A stretch of 64,000 bases of DNA from positions 492,399-556,398 of the forward strand of contig ML976663.1 in the NCBI GenBank assembly GCA_010015655.1. The letters run 5' to 3'. This document shows, piece after piece, positions 21,622 to 32,024 of this stretch. The notes below the pieces were generated by a model. It ran no database searches and was not told the DNA's origin. It saw only the letters and a program-made list of their open reading frames with translations. The stretch is from Bimuria novae-zelandiae CBS 107.79 (Eukaryota > Ascomycota > Dothideomycetes > Pleosporales > Didymosphaeriaceae). Both the position numbers and the translations under genes were made by a program. Each line of letters opens with the position of its first letter. Position 1 is the first letter of the stretch.

Positions 21622-22858
21622 TTCGGCCGATTCAGGCTCCGTTTCGTAACTTTGTGGCGCTTAGCTCAGCAGGGGTGATCGACGGCGCCTTAGCTAATAG
21701 ACTATAATTAATTAGAGGTCTATTTAGCTAGTAACTAGTATTTTTTTTATAAATTTTTATTTAGCTAGTAGCCCTATAGCTCTTAATATTAATTTTTATT
21801 ATTTCTGTAAAAGATAACCCTTAAAATATTATAGAATAAGCATTTTAAGCGTATTATATATACTACCCTATTATAGTTTTTATTACCTAGCTAAAAGTTA
21901 CTAACGCTAACACTAACGTCCTAGGGTAGTTAAAGCCCTACGCTAGCTAGTAAAAGGTTTTATATAACTTAGAACTATAAGTAGCTTAAGGCGCTACTTT
22001 TAGCCTTATTATTTTAAGTAAATAAGAATAACTACGGGAATAGTAAATTTAAATTTTAAGCTTAAATATACGGGTAGAAGGAGGTATAAAAGGTATTAAA
22101 TAATAAGCTTATTATTATTAAATATATTAAAGGCAAGATTAATATCTATAAAATAAATTAGTAAACTTAAGTAGTACTTTATAATAATTAGAATTTAGTA
22201 TTATTAACAGTAAAGTTATCGCTAACAAGCAGGCGCTAGTTAAGTACTTTAAGTATTATTTAAAAGCTAAAAAGTATAAAGATACTATAACGTACATGTA
22301 TAGCAAGCTAATTAGTTAAGCGAGCTAATTACTCTGCTAAGCCCCTATTAAAATCTAGACTATACACGATTGTACAAAACAACTATAAATAGTTATTAAA
22401 AATTATAATAGGCTAATCTATTTAGAATCTGCCTCTATAAGTTACTTATAGGTGCGTAAATTATATCTAACCTTACTATAGTATTAATAGTACTATTAGG
22501 TTAATTTACTTTTCTTAGCGCGCACCCTTTTTTTAATCTTTTTTTTATTACTACGCGCTATAAAGTCCTTTAGGATAGCTAGTTACTAGCTATTAGTAGC
22601 TATAAGAATTCTTTTTTACTATAGTTACTTTCTCTTATATAATTTTTATTATATAGTAGCCTTATTAACGGCTTAAAGCTTAGCTTTACGCTTAGTTATT
22701 AATATTAAAAAATACGCTATTAGCTTAGCGCCTTTTATAAGCTTTTTAACTACCTTAATTATTAAAACTAAAAAATTATTTATAAAAGATTAAATTTTTT
22801 ACCTTATTAGCATTAATTACGATCCTAATTTTACAGTATTACTTAGTATCTATAATTA

Positions 22859-23287
22859 CTACGTACTATCGTGTATAGTACAAGATAAAGGCGTATATAA
22901 GTAAATATTAAGCTTTAATATTATAGCTTATAGATTTAATAGGACTAAACTAGCGCCTTAAAAGTCTCCTTAAATATTACTTTAAGTAATTATAGCCTTG
23001 AAAGTAGTAATAAAGTAAAGTAAGAACTTAACTTTAGTAATATATATAATTTAGTTACGTATTAGATCTCTAGCTAAGCGCCTATACGCCTTTTTTAAAG
23101 GCAAGAAATAGCCCACATTAAGTGGCTATAAAAGGTGTAATAAATATAGAGGTATGTAAAAAGTAATAATTTTATTATCCTTATAGTATTATTAGAATTT
23201 AAGCGAGTTATAGCCCTTATAGCTATTAATAATAAGTAAATATACTATACTAATAGCACTCCTTTTTATATACGTGTTAAAGTGCTT
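22859..23287 (-). pseudogene. C-terminal part of the dead pogo transposase
   Basis: Read on the minus strand, this encodes the DDE-superfamily endonuclease region of pogo/Fot1-like transposases. It covers a strand ending at the second catalytic Asp (codon 23225-23227, now AAT), a KDNKIIT-like segment, then HLL-stop-PLNVGYF, where the third Asp is Asn (codon 23117-23119) and the stop replaces the Gln of the usual HLLQPLDV motif. A tail KKAYRRLARDLIRN follows. At least seven stops lie at positions that elsewhere in the family hold Gln, Trp or Arg. The reading continues upstream in the right flank of the Gypsy element at 29971. Confidence 0.75.
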
Positions 23288-23709
23288 TGTTAGGATCTGT
23301 ATTTAGCATCACCAGGCTAACATTCTGAGACGGCCAAGGTCTTATGGGAGCCAATGGTGGCACAGCAATGGGCAGGTCACGTGACTGCTCGAAGCGCTCG
23401 AAGCGAGCAAGTCGAGCAGGTGCATAAGGCCAAGGCTGTGCTCGCTCTGCTCGAGTCGAGCAAGTCGAGCATGCTAAGTATATAGGAACATGAGGATGGG
23501 CTCTTCCACCTCGTGTTTAACCTGTTTATTAATCTATCGTTTGGATCTAAATAAGTAACCTTATTAATTTAATTATGCTATATACACTTTTAATACTAAC
23601 ACCCCTTTAATATGTGCAAGCTATTAAGACCCCTTATCTTATTACTACTGCTCTTGCCCGAGAACTAACTTTAGCCCCTTAGGGATTAGCTACCCTGTTA
23701 GACTTAACA
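23288..23709 (+). repeat. 5' LTR of the Gypsy element
   Basis: 422 bp, TG...CA ends. It contains a cluster of gtcgagca and gcgagca motifs in direct and inverted order (about 23378-23470), followed by a TATA-like segment. About 25 differences from the 3' LTR were seen, all transitions. I could not identify a primer-binding site just downstream. Confidence 0.92.
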
Positions 23710-23726
23710 TCTTAAACACCCTTAAC

Positions 23727-25640
23727 ATGAGCGGATACGACAACCTTTTTAATATACCTATAGGTACCCCTAAGGATAGTATTACGACTATTAAGGGAGG
23801 TACTTATAGTAAACCTAACTTCTTTCACGGAGACTACAAGCACACGGAACTTTAGATCTTGTAGCTTAACCTTTACTTCTATAAAACGAAGGACAAGGAC
23901 TAGGATAACGCTAATAAGACCGTATTTACTATAACCTTTATAAAAGGAAATGCTTTAAAATAGATTCGACCTTATCTTAACCGTTATCTGGCTAGAGACA
24001 ACAAAACCGATGACGTAACTGACTAAATTATAGAAGACTACAATAAGTTCTGCGAGAAAGTTAAATAATACTTTAAAGTTACAAACCAAGAAGCTATTAC
24101 CGAGCGAAATATCCAAAGCCTTAGACAAGTACGCTCTATAGTAGAGTACGACTCTGAATTCCGCAAGTATGCAGACTAAATTAACTAGAACGACGCTACC
24201 CTTATAGCAATGTATTATAAAGGACTAAAAAGGACCGTACGCGAGGAACTCCTACGCATTAGAGCTAAGACTAATATATTAAAAGAACTATCTAAGAAAG
24301 CAATTCGAATTAACAAAGTATAGTACAAGCTAGAACGCGACCTACGCTAGAACTAATCTTAAGAATATATAGGACCGCCCGCAAAGACTAACTACCAACT
24401 AAGGCAGTAATAAGATAACTATAGACCGCAACCTATAGAAGGAATCCACTACGGATAGCTTAACGTTATAATTAGAAAGAAAGGAAGAGGAATAGGCTCT
24501 TACTAGCTAAAGGATAATAAGCGCATCTTAGATAGAACCTAACGCCAGGGAACTAAGACACGCACTTACTTTACATGTAACAAACTAGGTTATATTACCA
24601 GAAACTACAGATCTAAGAATAAGGTCATTAGATAGTTAAACGTACTATCCGTCGATAAAAAAGAAACCACTAACGAAGAATGGCAGGTAATAGACGCTAT
24701 TAAGCAGATCGACATCTACAATAAAGAATTAGAGCAATTAGAATTACTTAACTTACGACTCTACAAGGATGCACACGAAAGTTCGGACAATAAAGGAAAG
24801 AAGAAGGAATTAATACCTTAATCTTTTATACCTTACCCTAGCTAGAGCAAACCTATTACTAGTAAGACAACAAATGTTTTTGACTTCTTGGAAAAACACT
24901 AACTAAGGGAAGGAGACTTTAGGTTTACGGCGATAAAATAACAAGACTACGTAGAAGCATTTTTTCACGCTTACTAACCTAACCTAGTTAGTAAAGCGGC
25001 ACGAGAAATGGCGGACCACCACTACGCCCATAAAGACCCTAAGAAGAAATACCTAAACGAAAGCCTAAACTATAAACTATAGTACGACCTAGACCACCGT
25101 AACCCTACGCATAAGACTATACGATAGACCTTCTACAAAGAAGACTAATATACTATTTATTACCAAGCTAAGGAATACAGTTACTTTCCCTAAACGTATT
25201 AATAATATAGATGGGAGTGGTTTAACTACCTTATTACCTATTATAACGTTCACCTTTAGGACAAGCGCAAAACGCGATACTTTCTATACTTTAACTAAGC
25301 GTTAAACTAAGTAATATTGCTACTAGTTAATAGAAAATGCGCATCTAACAAGTGGCAAATATGCTTACACCCTAATTATAAGGAACACAAAAGGCAAAAA
25401 GAAAAGCATAGGTTCAATCGCATACTAAAAGGGACTACAACCCTTAGGATTAAAACGGTATAGAAGGAAGAAAACGATGAAGCTCTCCTAGAAAAGGCCT
25501 AGCAGTAGCCTTAGGAGAAGAAGAAGAAAGGACACCTTAATCCTACAAAGCCACCCACAGATAAGATGTCTTTTTTAGACCTAGGCTTAGGAGGGAAGAC
25601 GCCTTTAGAGAGCTAAATGCTATTAATAGTTAAGCACTAA
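23727..25640 (+). pseudogene. gag relic of the Gypsy element
   Basis: Opens with ATG at 23727 (MSGYDNLFNIPIGTP), 18 bases after the LTR. The capsid-like region follows with stops at expected Trp and Gln positions. A zinc knuckle at about 24567-24612 reads YFTCNKLGYITRNY: three of the four CCHC ligands have become tyrosine, each explained by one G-to-A or C-to-T change. A Lys/Glu-rich tail runs to about 25640, where a frame change leads into pol. Confidence 0.8.
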
Positions 25641-28600
25641 TTAAGCTACCGGTTTAGCTTAAAGGAACATAAATAAAGGCTATGCTAGATTTAAGAGTAT
25701 AATAAAGCTATATCTCGCGAAAGGCACTTAATAGAGCAGGACTCTATAAGCGTTAAAAGGCAGAAGCTTATGTTATCCATGTCGCGAATAGACACCTAAT
25801 GCCAGGCATGCCACAAGTTAAATACGAGGTTAAGACAACACTCAAGATCCATAGACACCAGGAAACAATTACCCTCGATATCCTTAAGGAAGCCAGTCAT
25901 AATGTGATATTAAGACTAACCTAGTTTAGGAAGCATAACCCTATAATTAATTAGGAATAACAAACGCTATCCTTTAAGCGCTGTAACTGTGTATCGCAAG
26001 TAAAGCCTACGCATTAGTAGAGTTTAATAGTAGATAAGAGAGCTATTAATACTATAGTCTCGAAATTAAAGATCGAGAACAGATTAACCTTAGTAGACGC
26101 TGGCAGGAACCACCAGGTCACAGAGCGCAAGACAGTAGATAAGCCAATTCCTGCGAAGGAAAGAGAGCAACGCATAACCCACGTTATCCCCGAATAGTTT
26201 ATAGAATAGAGCCATCTGTTTTAAGAAGAGGAAGGAAAAGCAAATCTACCTAAGCACTAACCCTAGGATCATACAATTAACCTAGAAGAAGGGAAGACGC
26301 CACCCTTTAGACCACTATACGTAAAATCGGGCAAAGAACTCTAACAAGAAAAAGAATTTATTAAGACAAACCTAGCGAAAGGATATATATAACTATTAAC
26401 GTTACTAGCGGCAAGCCTATTTATATTTATACCTAAAAAGAGCGGCGAACCAAGGCCCTGCGTGGACTATTAAAAACTTAATAACATAATAATTAAGAAT
26501 CGCTATCTACTACTAAATATTACGGAACTACGAGACAGGCTAGCATAGGCAAAGGTATTCACCTCGCTAGACCTACGCGATAGATACCACCTTATCTAGA
26601 TTAAAGAAGGTAAAGAATAGAAGATAGTATTTAGGTCTTAATATAGACTATTTAAGTACACTATTATGCTATTTAGACTCACGAACGCGCCAGCAACATT
26701 TTAAGCACTTATTAATAACGTACTCTAATATTACCTAGACATCTTTATTATCGCATACATGGACGTCATCCTAATCTACTCGGACAACCTCAACGACCAT
26801 GTAGAACATGTTAAGATAGTACTTAGAGAACTTAACGACTTACACTTATAGCTTAAACTAGAAAAATGCAAGTTCTTCTAGACAGAACTTAAATTCCTAG
26901 GACATATTATTAACATAGAAGGAATTAAGGTAAGCCCTAACAAGATTAAATGCGTTAAGAACTAGCTACGACTAAAAATAGCAAAGAATATCTAAGAATT
27001 CTTAGGATTCTATGAATTTAATTAATAATTTATCTAAGATTACGCAAAGATCACAATACCCCTTATAAACCTTATTAGGAAGGATACACCTTTTGAATAA
27101 ATAATAGAATGCGAAGAAGCATTTCAGACACTACGTAAAGTATATATTAAACCACCGGTACTTATGCACTTCCAGGACGGAAAACCAATAAAGATTAAGA
27201 CAAACGCAAGCGATTTGGCACTAGGAGCATGCGCTAAACAAGAGAAGAACGGATATTGGCACCTAATCGCTTACTACTTATACAAACTTAACAATGCAGA
27301 ATCACGATACGATATACACGACAAGGAACTATATATAATTATTAAAGCACTAAAGTATTAGAGGATCTACGCACACAGCTGCTTAGACCTTATAATCTTT
27401 ATAGACTATAAGAATCTTCTTAGATTTACAACAACTAAAGAATTAACACCTCGACAAGCGAGATGGGCAGAGACTTTAGGACAATATAAGTTTAAAATTA
27501 TGTACACTCTAGGCAGAGAAAACGGACGAGCAGACGCCTTAAGCAGACGCAGCGACCTCGTAAGAGACAAAATTAAAACCTACTTAGTAATTCTAAAATA
27601 GAACAATAATAGATTATTAGGACTAACTATAGAACTCAACCAACTCCTCATGGCAACACGAGAAGTACCCAAGGACCAATAGACGGAAATTATATGGCAA
27701 TACCACGATAACCCTGTGTACGGACACCCAGGCATCACCAAGATAATAGAACTTATCTAACAGAACTATAGCTTTAAAGAAATTAAGGAAGTAGTAACTA
27801 AATACATCCGCAAATGCGCAGACTACTAACGCAATAAATACGCAACACATCGCAAATATAGAGAAATATAAGCTATCTAAATACTAACAGCACTATAGGA
27901 AGATATTGCTATAGACTTTATAACAGGACTACCTAAGTTGAAAGATCTAGTAACAGGAGTAAGCTACAACTCTATATTAGTAATCGTATGCAGATTTACT
28001 AAATACGTAGAACTACTACTATGTTAGAAAACGACTACGGCCAAGGAACTCGCATTCCTTATCCTAGATTAACTTATACGATACCACGGCATACTAAAGA
28101 CAATTATTAGCAATCGAGACAAACTCTTTATATTAAACTACTAGACAACGCTTATGGCGCTTACTAGAACAAAACGGAAGCTATCAACAGCCTACCATCC
28201 ACAGACAGACGGACAAACAGAACGTACGAATCAGATAATTAAAACGTACCTACGCATCTACTATAATAACCAGAAGAATAACTAGATTTCTTTATTACTA
28301 ATGGCACAACTAGCATAAAACAACAAGATATTAGCAGCAACAGGACATACACTATTCTATACAAACTACGAAAGACATCTACATCTCTTTAACTAAGCAC
28401 TTCTTATGACTATTAGAACAGAAGAAGCTATTAATTTGGCAGAAACAATAAAGAGGATACACGAATAACTCCAAGAGAACCTTAAGAAAGCTTAACAGTA
28501 AGCAATTTCTTATACAAATTAAAAACAAAAAACGGCACCTTAGCTAAAGAAGGGGGATAAAGCATATCTACTTATAAAGAATCTTTAGACCTAGAAAAAG

Positions 28601-28969
28601 AAACATAAGAAACTAGACTATGTCAAGATTAGACTATTTTTTATTTCCAAACAAGTATCACCGGTTAACTACTAATTGGAATTACCACCAGACGCCAAGA
28701 TACACCCGGTATTCTATATAGACCAATTAGAACCCGCCGACCTAGAGACACCAGTCGAGACCACCTTCTATCACTAGCTAGAGGAAGAAAACAAATTCGA
28801 AGCTAAATAAATACTATAACACACGGATTAACCACGAACGTATCTTATTAAATAGAAGGGATACCTATATAGCAAGAATACATAGGAACCTAAAGAAAAC
28901 TTAGCAAACTATAAATAATTACTCTACTAGTACTACAGGAATATACCTAAGAGCTGCTCGCGGTTGTAG
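25600..28969 (+). pseudogene. pol relic of the Gypsy element
   Basis: In a different frame from gag, implying programmed frameshifting or a later shift. Protease-like region about 25680-25960. Reverse transcriptase about 26350-26950, with AYMDVILIYS near 26755-26790 where YxDD is expected. RNase H about 27120-27560, including an uninterrupted 65-codon stretch (27164-27361) in which TDASD has become TNASD. Integrase zinc-binding region about 27690-27850 and core about 27890-28420: the first Asp (IDFITGLP) and the Glu ([13 protein letters not shown]) are kept, but the second Asp is Asn (IISNRD). Chromodomain about 28795-28935 (TYLIK-stop-KGYLYSKNT-stop-EP). Multiple TAG/TAA stops throughout. 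Confidence 0.85.
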
Positions 28970-29450
28970 GCAAGGTACTAGAGTAATTATCTAATAACCC
29001 TAGTGTTAACCACATTAGAGGAGAGAAGCTAATAGTGGCCGCTACGATAGAATAGTCCTCTAACGCAGCCTCTGCTTCTAACTCTCTAGTAGCATCTATT
29101 TTAGACATAAGGCATTGCGCCTTCTTCTTAGCACGCTCCTTAGCCTGCTATAATATTTTCTTATTTCGTAAAAGTTAGATTAATACTTCTACTAATAATT
29201 TCTCATCCGCATCTACCTTCTTTTTATACTTATTACAAGTCTTGTCTAACAATGTCTACAACAAGTTTACGCAAGGCTTTTGCGCATAGATGCACTTAGA
29301 ATACTTTAGACAGGCGTTAGGATTAGATAACAGCATAATAATGCACTTAGAGCTAGAAAGTAAGTAATAATTACAAGAGATAGGATAGATAATACTATTA
29401 TAGCAAGTTTTAATACTAAGATAAATAGCGCGGGCTTTAGCGGAAGACAT
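28947..29450 (-). pseudogene. Antisense ORF relic at the 3' end of the Gypsy element
   Basis: Runs opposite to gag-pol, from ATG 29448-29450 to TAG 28947-28949 (168 codons), overlapping the pol end by about 23 bases. It is interrupted by three stops only (one TAA, two TAG). It starts MSSAKARAIY, has a cysteine-containing segment (SSKCIIML ... YSKCIYAQKPC), then a Lys/Glu-rich coiled-coil-like part (AKERAKKKAQC, ATRELEAEAALED). The absence of other disruption, compared with random AT-rich sequence, suggests it was once coding. Function unknown. Confidence 0.55.
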
Positions 29451-29532
29451 TATAGCAAAACGCACTAAGAAGCGGGGTAATTAAACTTTATCTATTTAGT
29501 AAGACAGGTTATGTGATTTAGGGACGAATTGT

Positions 29533-29548
29533 TAGAGAGAAGGGATAA
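29533..29548 (+). other. Polypurine tract
   Basis: The purine-rich run agagagaaggg ends a few bases before the 3' LTR, where plus-strand DNA synthesis is primed in LTR elements. Confidence 0.7.
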
Positions 29549-29970
29549 TGTTAGGATCTGTATTTAGCATTACCAGGCTAACATTCTAAGACGGCCAAGG
29601 TCTTATGGGAGCCAATGGTGGCACAGCAATGGGCAGGTCACGTGACTGCTCGAAGCGCTCGAAGCGAGCAAGTCGAGCAGGTGTATAAGGCCAAGGCTGT
29701 GCTCGCTCTGCTCGAGTCGAGCAAGTCGAGCATGCTAAGTATATAGGAACATAAGGATGGACTCTTCCACCTCGTGTTTAACCTGTTTATCAATCTATCG
29801 TTTGGATCTAAATAAGCAACCTTGTTAATTTGATTATGCTATACACACCTTTAATACTAACACCCCTTTAATACGCGCAAGCTATCAAGACCCCTCGTCC
29901 TATCGCCACCGCTCCTGCCCGAGAACCAACCTTAGCCCCTTAGGGATTAGCTACCCTGTTGGACTTAACA
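29549..29970 (+). repeat. 3' LTR of the Gypsy element
   Basis: 422 bp, same ends as the 5' LTR, immediately preceded by the polypurine tract and followed by the second tgctt target duplication. Confidence 0.92.
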
Positions 29971-30720
29971 TGCTTTAACTACTATAAACTAAGCTTATTT
30001 ATTATCTAGCTATTCTTAAAAATTATAATAACCTAATTATAAGGTAGATTCTTTGCCTAGTACTAGACAGAGAGATGGTACTTGCCCTAGAAGATAAGGA
30101 AGGGTAGAATTACCTAGTCTATTATATTAATACTATTACGAACCAAGGACGGAAGGAAGGGAATGGGCGCTTAATAGGACTAGCGGTCGGGACGACCTTA
30201 ACGAGCACGCTAAGGAGCTAGCCCCGCGATTACATAACTACTTAGTTAATTAGTAGTACTAAGTAACTAAGTAGGCTAGGGATATATACTAGATAGTTTC
30301 CTATATTACGCTCCTTATAGTTAACTTATATATCTTCTGTGCAAGTACGTTCTTCTATATAAACTAATAGTTATTTTATTTATTATAAAATTAGATTATA
30401 TAGCTACGCGCTAAGTTGTCGCATTAACTTATACTACTAAATAATTTATAAAGTGCTACTTTAGCCTTACTGCCCTAACCCGGATCGGACCAAGGCGTGA
30501 GCGCCTTATAACAAATACCCTAGATGCTATTGTCTACTTTTAGTTATTTTATTATATGCTCTTTAGCTTGCCTTAACGCTTAAAGCTTATAATATCTATT
30601 TTTATTAATATTATACCTATTATAAAGCTAGACTTATTAAAGTTATAAGTATTCTTATTTAAGATACTATGCTTGGCTTTAGTATTCTCTATAAGTCAGA
30701 ACTAGCCTTGTATAACCTTA
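29971..30720 (-). pseudogene. N-terminal and central part of the dead pogo transposase
   Basis: Minus-strand continuation of the frame at 22859-23287. Next to the Gypsy junction it reads KLSL-stop-stop-LKHFN, the segment before the second catalytic Asp. Further upstream the motif NFNKSSF (codon 30636-30638 is AAT) stands where NFDE-x-GF carries the first catalytic Asp. The spacing between these parts is about 350 bases too long, pointing to an extra insert at about 30060-30490. The helix-turn-helix N-terminus is too decayed to place. Confidence 0.6.
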
Positions 30721-31412
30721 GAATCCTTATAGAGGGCTCTTTTATAGTTATACTTTTAATTAAACTTAACTTAGAGCTCTAGCTAGCGCTTAATAAAGTA
30801 ATAAGACTACTTTTAACTAACTAGCTTAAAGTAGCGTGTAGCTAGTAAAGAATTAGCTATATTTTTTATAGTAGTAAGCTAAGGTAGAAATCCTTATATA
30901 TTTAGGTTAAGTATGTACTATATAATTACCTATTCTTTTCTTATAGTAAGTTAGGTGCGTAGTTACGTTAAAAAGTGGTTTTAGCGCACTATATACTTAG
31001 TATATTTTAAGATATATTATAAATAGTTATAGCGTATTATTATAATAGTATTACGTCTTATTTAATAGCGTAAAGCATAAGCTATAATTCAGCTTTTTTT
31101 TTATTTTAGTAGTTTATTACGTTATTACAATATCGCGTTATACTATTATTAATAGTATATTTTAATAGGGTCTTAGCAGAGTAATTAGCTTGCTTAACTA
31201 ATTAGCTTGCTATACATGTACGTTATCTTTATTAAATAACTTACTTTTCTTTAATAGTTACGCTAGGACGTGCTATTTAAATAAATATATAAAAAAGTAA
31301 GTACTTTCTCCTCTATTACTACCTTACTATTATTACTAACGAGGACCCTATCTCTTAAAAATTTAATAAGTTTATCTAATACTTCTAGTTAAAGTCTTGT
31401 CTTTTTAAATAG

Positions 31413-31610
31413 CTATATAGGCTTGCCTATATAGTCCTCCACCCACTGCGGGCCTTTGTCTTGGTTATTAAGACGCTTGTTTCGGCCTATTGGGCGAGGG
31501 TCGTTGTCGCTATACTTAGCCAGGGCGGCGACGACGCTGCTGAGTGCCCCGAGGGCGGCCATGACAGCAGCCCGCCGACAACGATCCATAGGCAACAAAG
31601 ACAATAGCAC
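31413..31610 (-). other. GC-rich island with a 65-codon ORF inside the AT-rich block
   Basis: About 31430-31615 is GC-rich and free of the TAG/TAA decay seen on both sides. Its minus strand carries an intact frame (MLLSLLPMDRCRRAAVMAAL ... KGPQWVEDYIGKPI). The Arg/Ala-rich start followed by a Trp-containing end vaguely recalls N-termini of fungal DDE transposases, but I cannot assign it. It may be a captured fragment or a later insert. Confidence 0.35.
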
Positions 31611-32024
31611 GTAACTCCTCTAACAGTAAAAAGACGTCTAGAGGTTAAGTTTATTAATTAAAGACGCAGGAGGTTATATATTATCTAAAAATAAGCTAAA
31701 TAAGGGTTATTTTAGCTAGCGTCTAATAGCTAATTAGACCTTTTAATTACTAAGTTACCAATTACTGTCCGTTTCATTACTGGAGGCCTAAACGGAGCTA
31801 CTATCGGAGCAACCGAACACGCCCTATGTAGGCGGGGGTATCCGACGCTAATGCAGCTCTCCATACGCGAACGAACCTGTCACATTAATCTACCCGTGAC
31901 TCAAGCTCACATCCCTTACCGCCAAACATATAAATACCACCACTACGGGAACCCAAGAAGTCAAGACTTCAACCACATTAAACCTTACCCACCGAAGAGC
32001 GACTCACTACGCCACAAATCTGTC

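Larger units (their letters stand above)
23288..29970 (+). mobile_element. Ty3/Gypsy chromovirus-type LTR retrotransposon, inactivated
   Basis: A complete but dead 6683-bp element. It has two 422-bp LTRs beginning TGTTAGG and ending TTAACA, and is flanked by the 5-bp target duplication tgctt (23283-23287 and 29971-29975). Internal order on the plus strand is gag with a zinc knuckle, then protease, reverse transcriptase, RNase H, integrase and a C-terminal chromodomain, which defines a chromovirus. An antisense open frame lies between the chromodomain and the polypurine tract. Stops are TAG or TAA almost everywhere Gln or Trp is expected, consistent with CpA-to-TpA RIP. It inserted into the transposase gene of the surrounding pogo-type element. 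Confidence 0.92.
21622..31816 (-). mobile_element. Degenerate pogo-type DNA transposon, split by a Gypsy insertion
   Basis: The AT-rich sequence on both sides of the Gypsy element is one older transposon. On the minus strand, once the Gypsy and one copy of its target duplication are removed, a transposase frame crosses the junction without a break. The arms are inverted copies: 22291-22342 pairs with 31171-31222 at high identity, about 21706-21735 pairs with about 31727-31752, and the outer ends (near 21622 and 31816) share gctccgttt and ttcgg motifs in inverted order. Exact ends and target duplication cannot be fixed. The inverted arms appear to be roughly 650-700 bases, long for this group. 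The element is riddled with TAG/TAA codons and cannot encode protein. The right part also has unexplained inserts (about 30060-30490 and 31430-31615). Confidence 0.7.

Noticed and set aside
27164..27361. 65-codon clean ORF in the Gypsy element as an independent gene
   Set aside because: It is the RNase H part of pol that happens to lack stops; the same frame continues on both sides.
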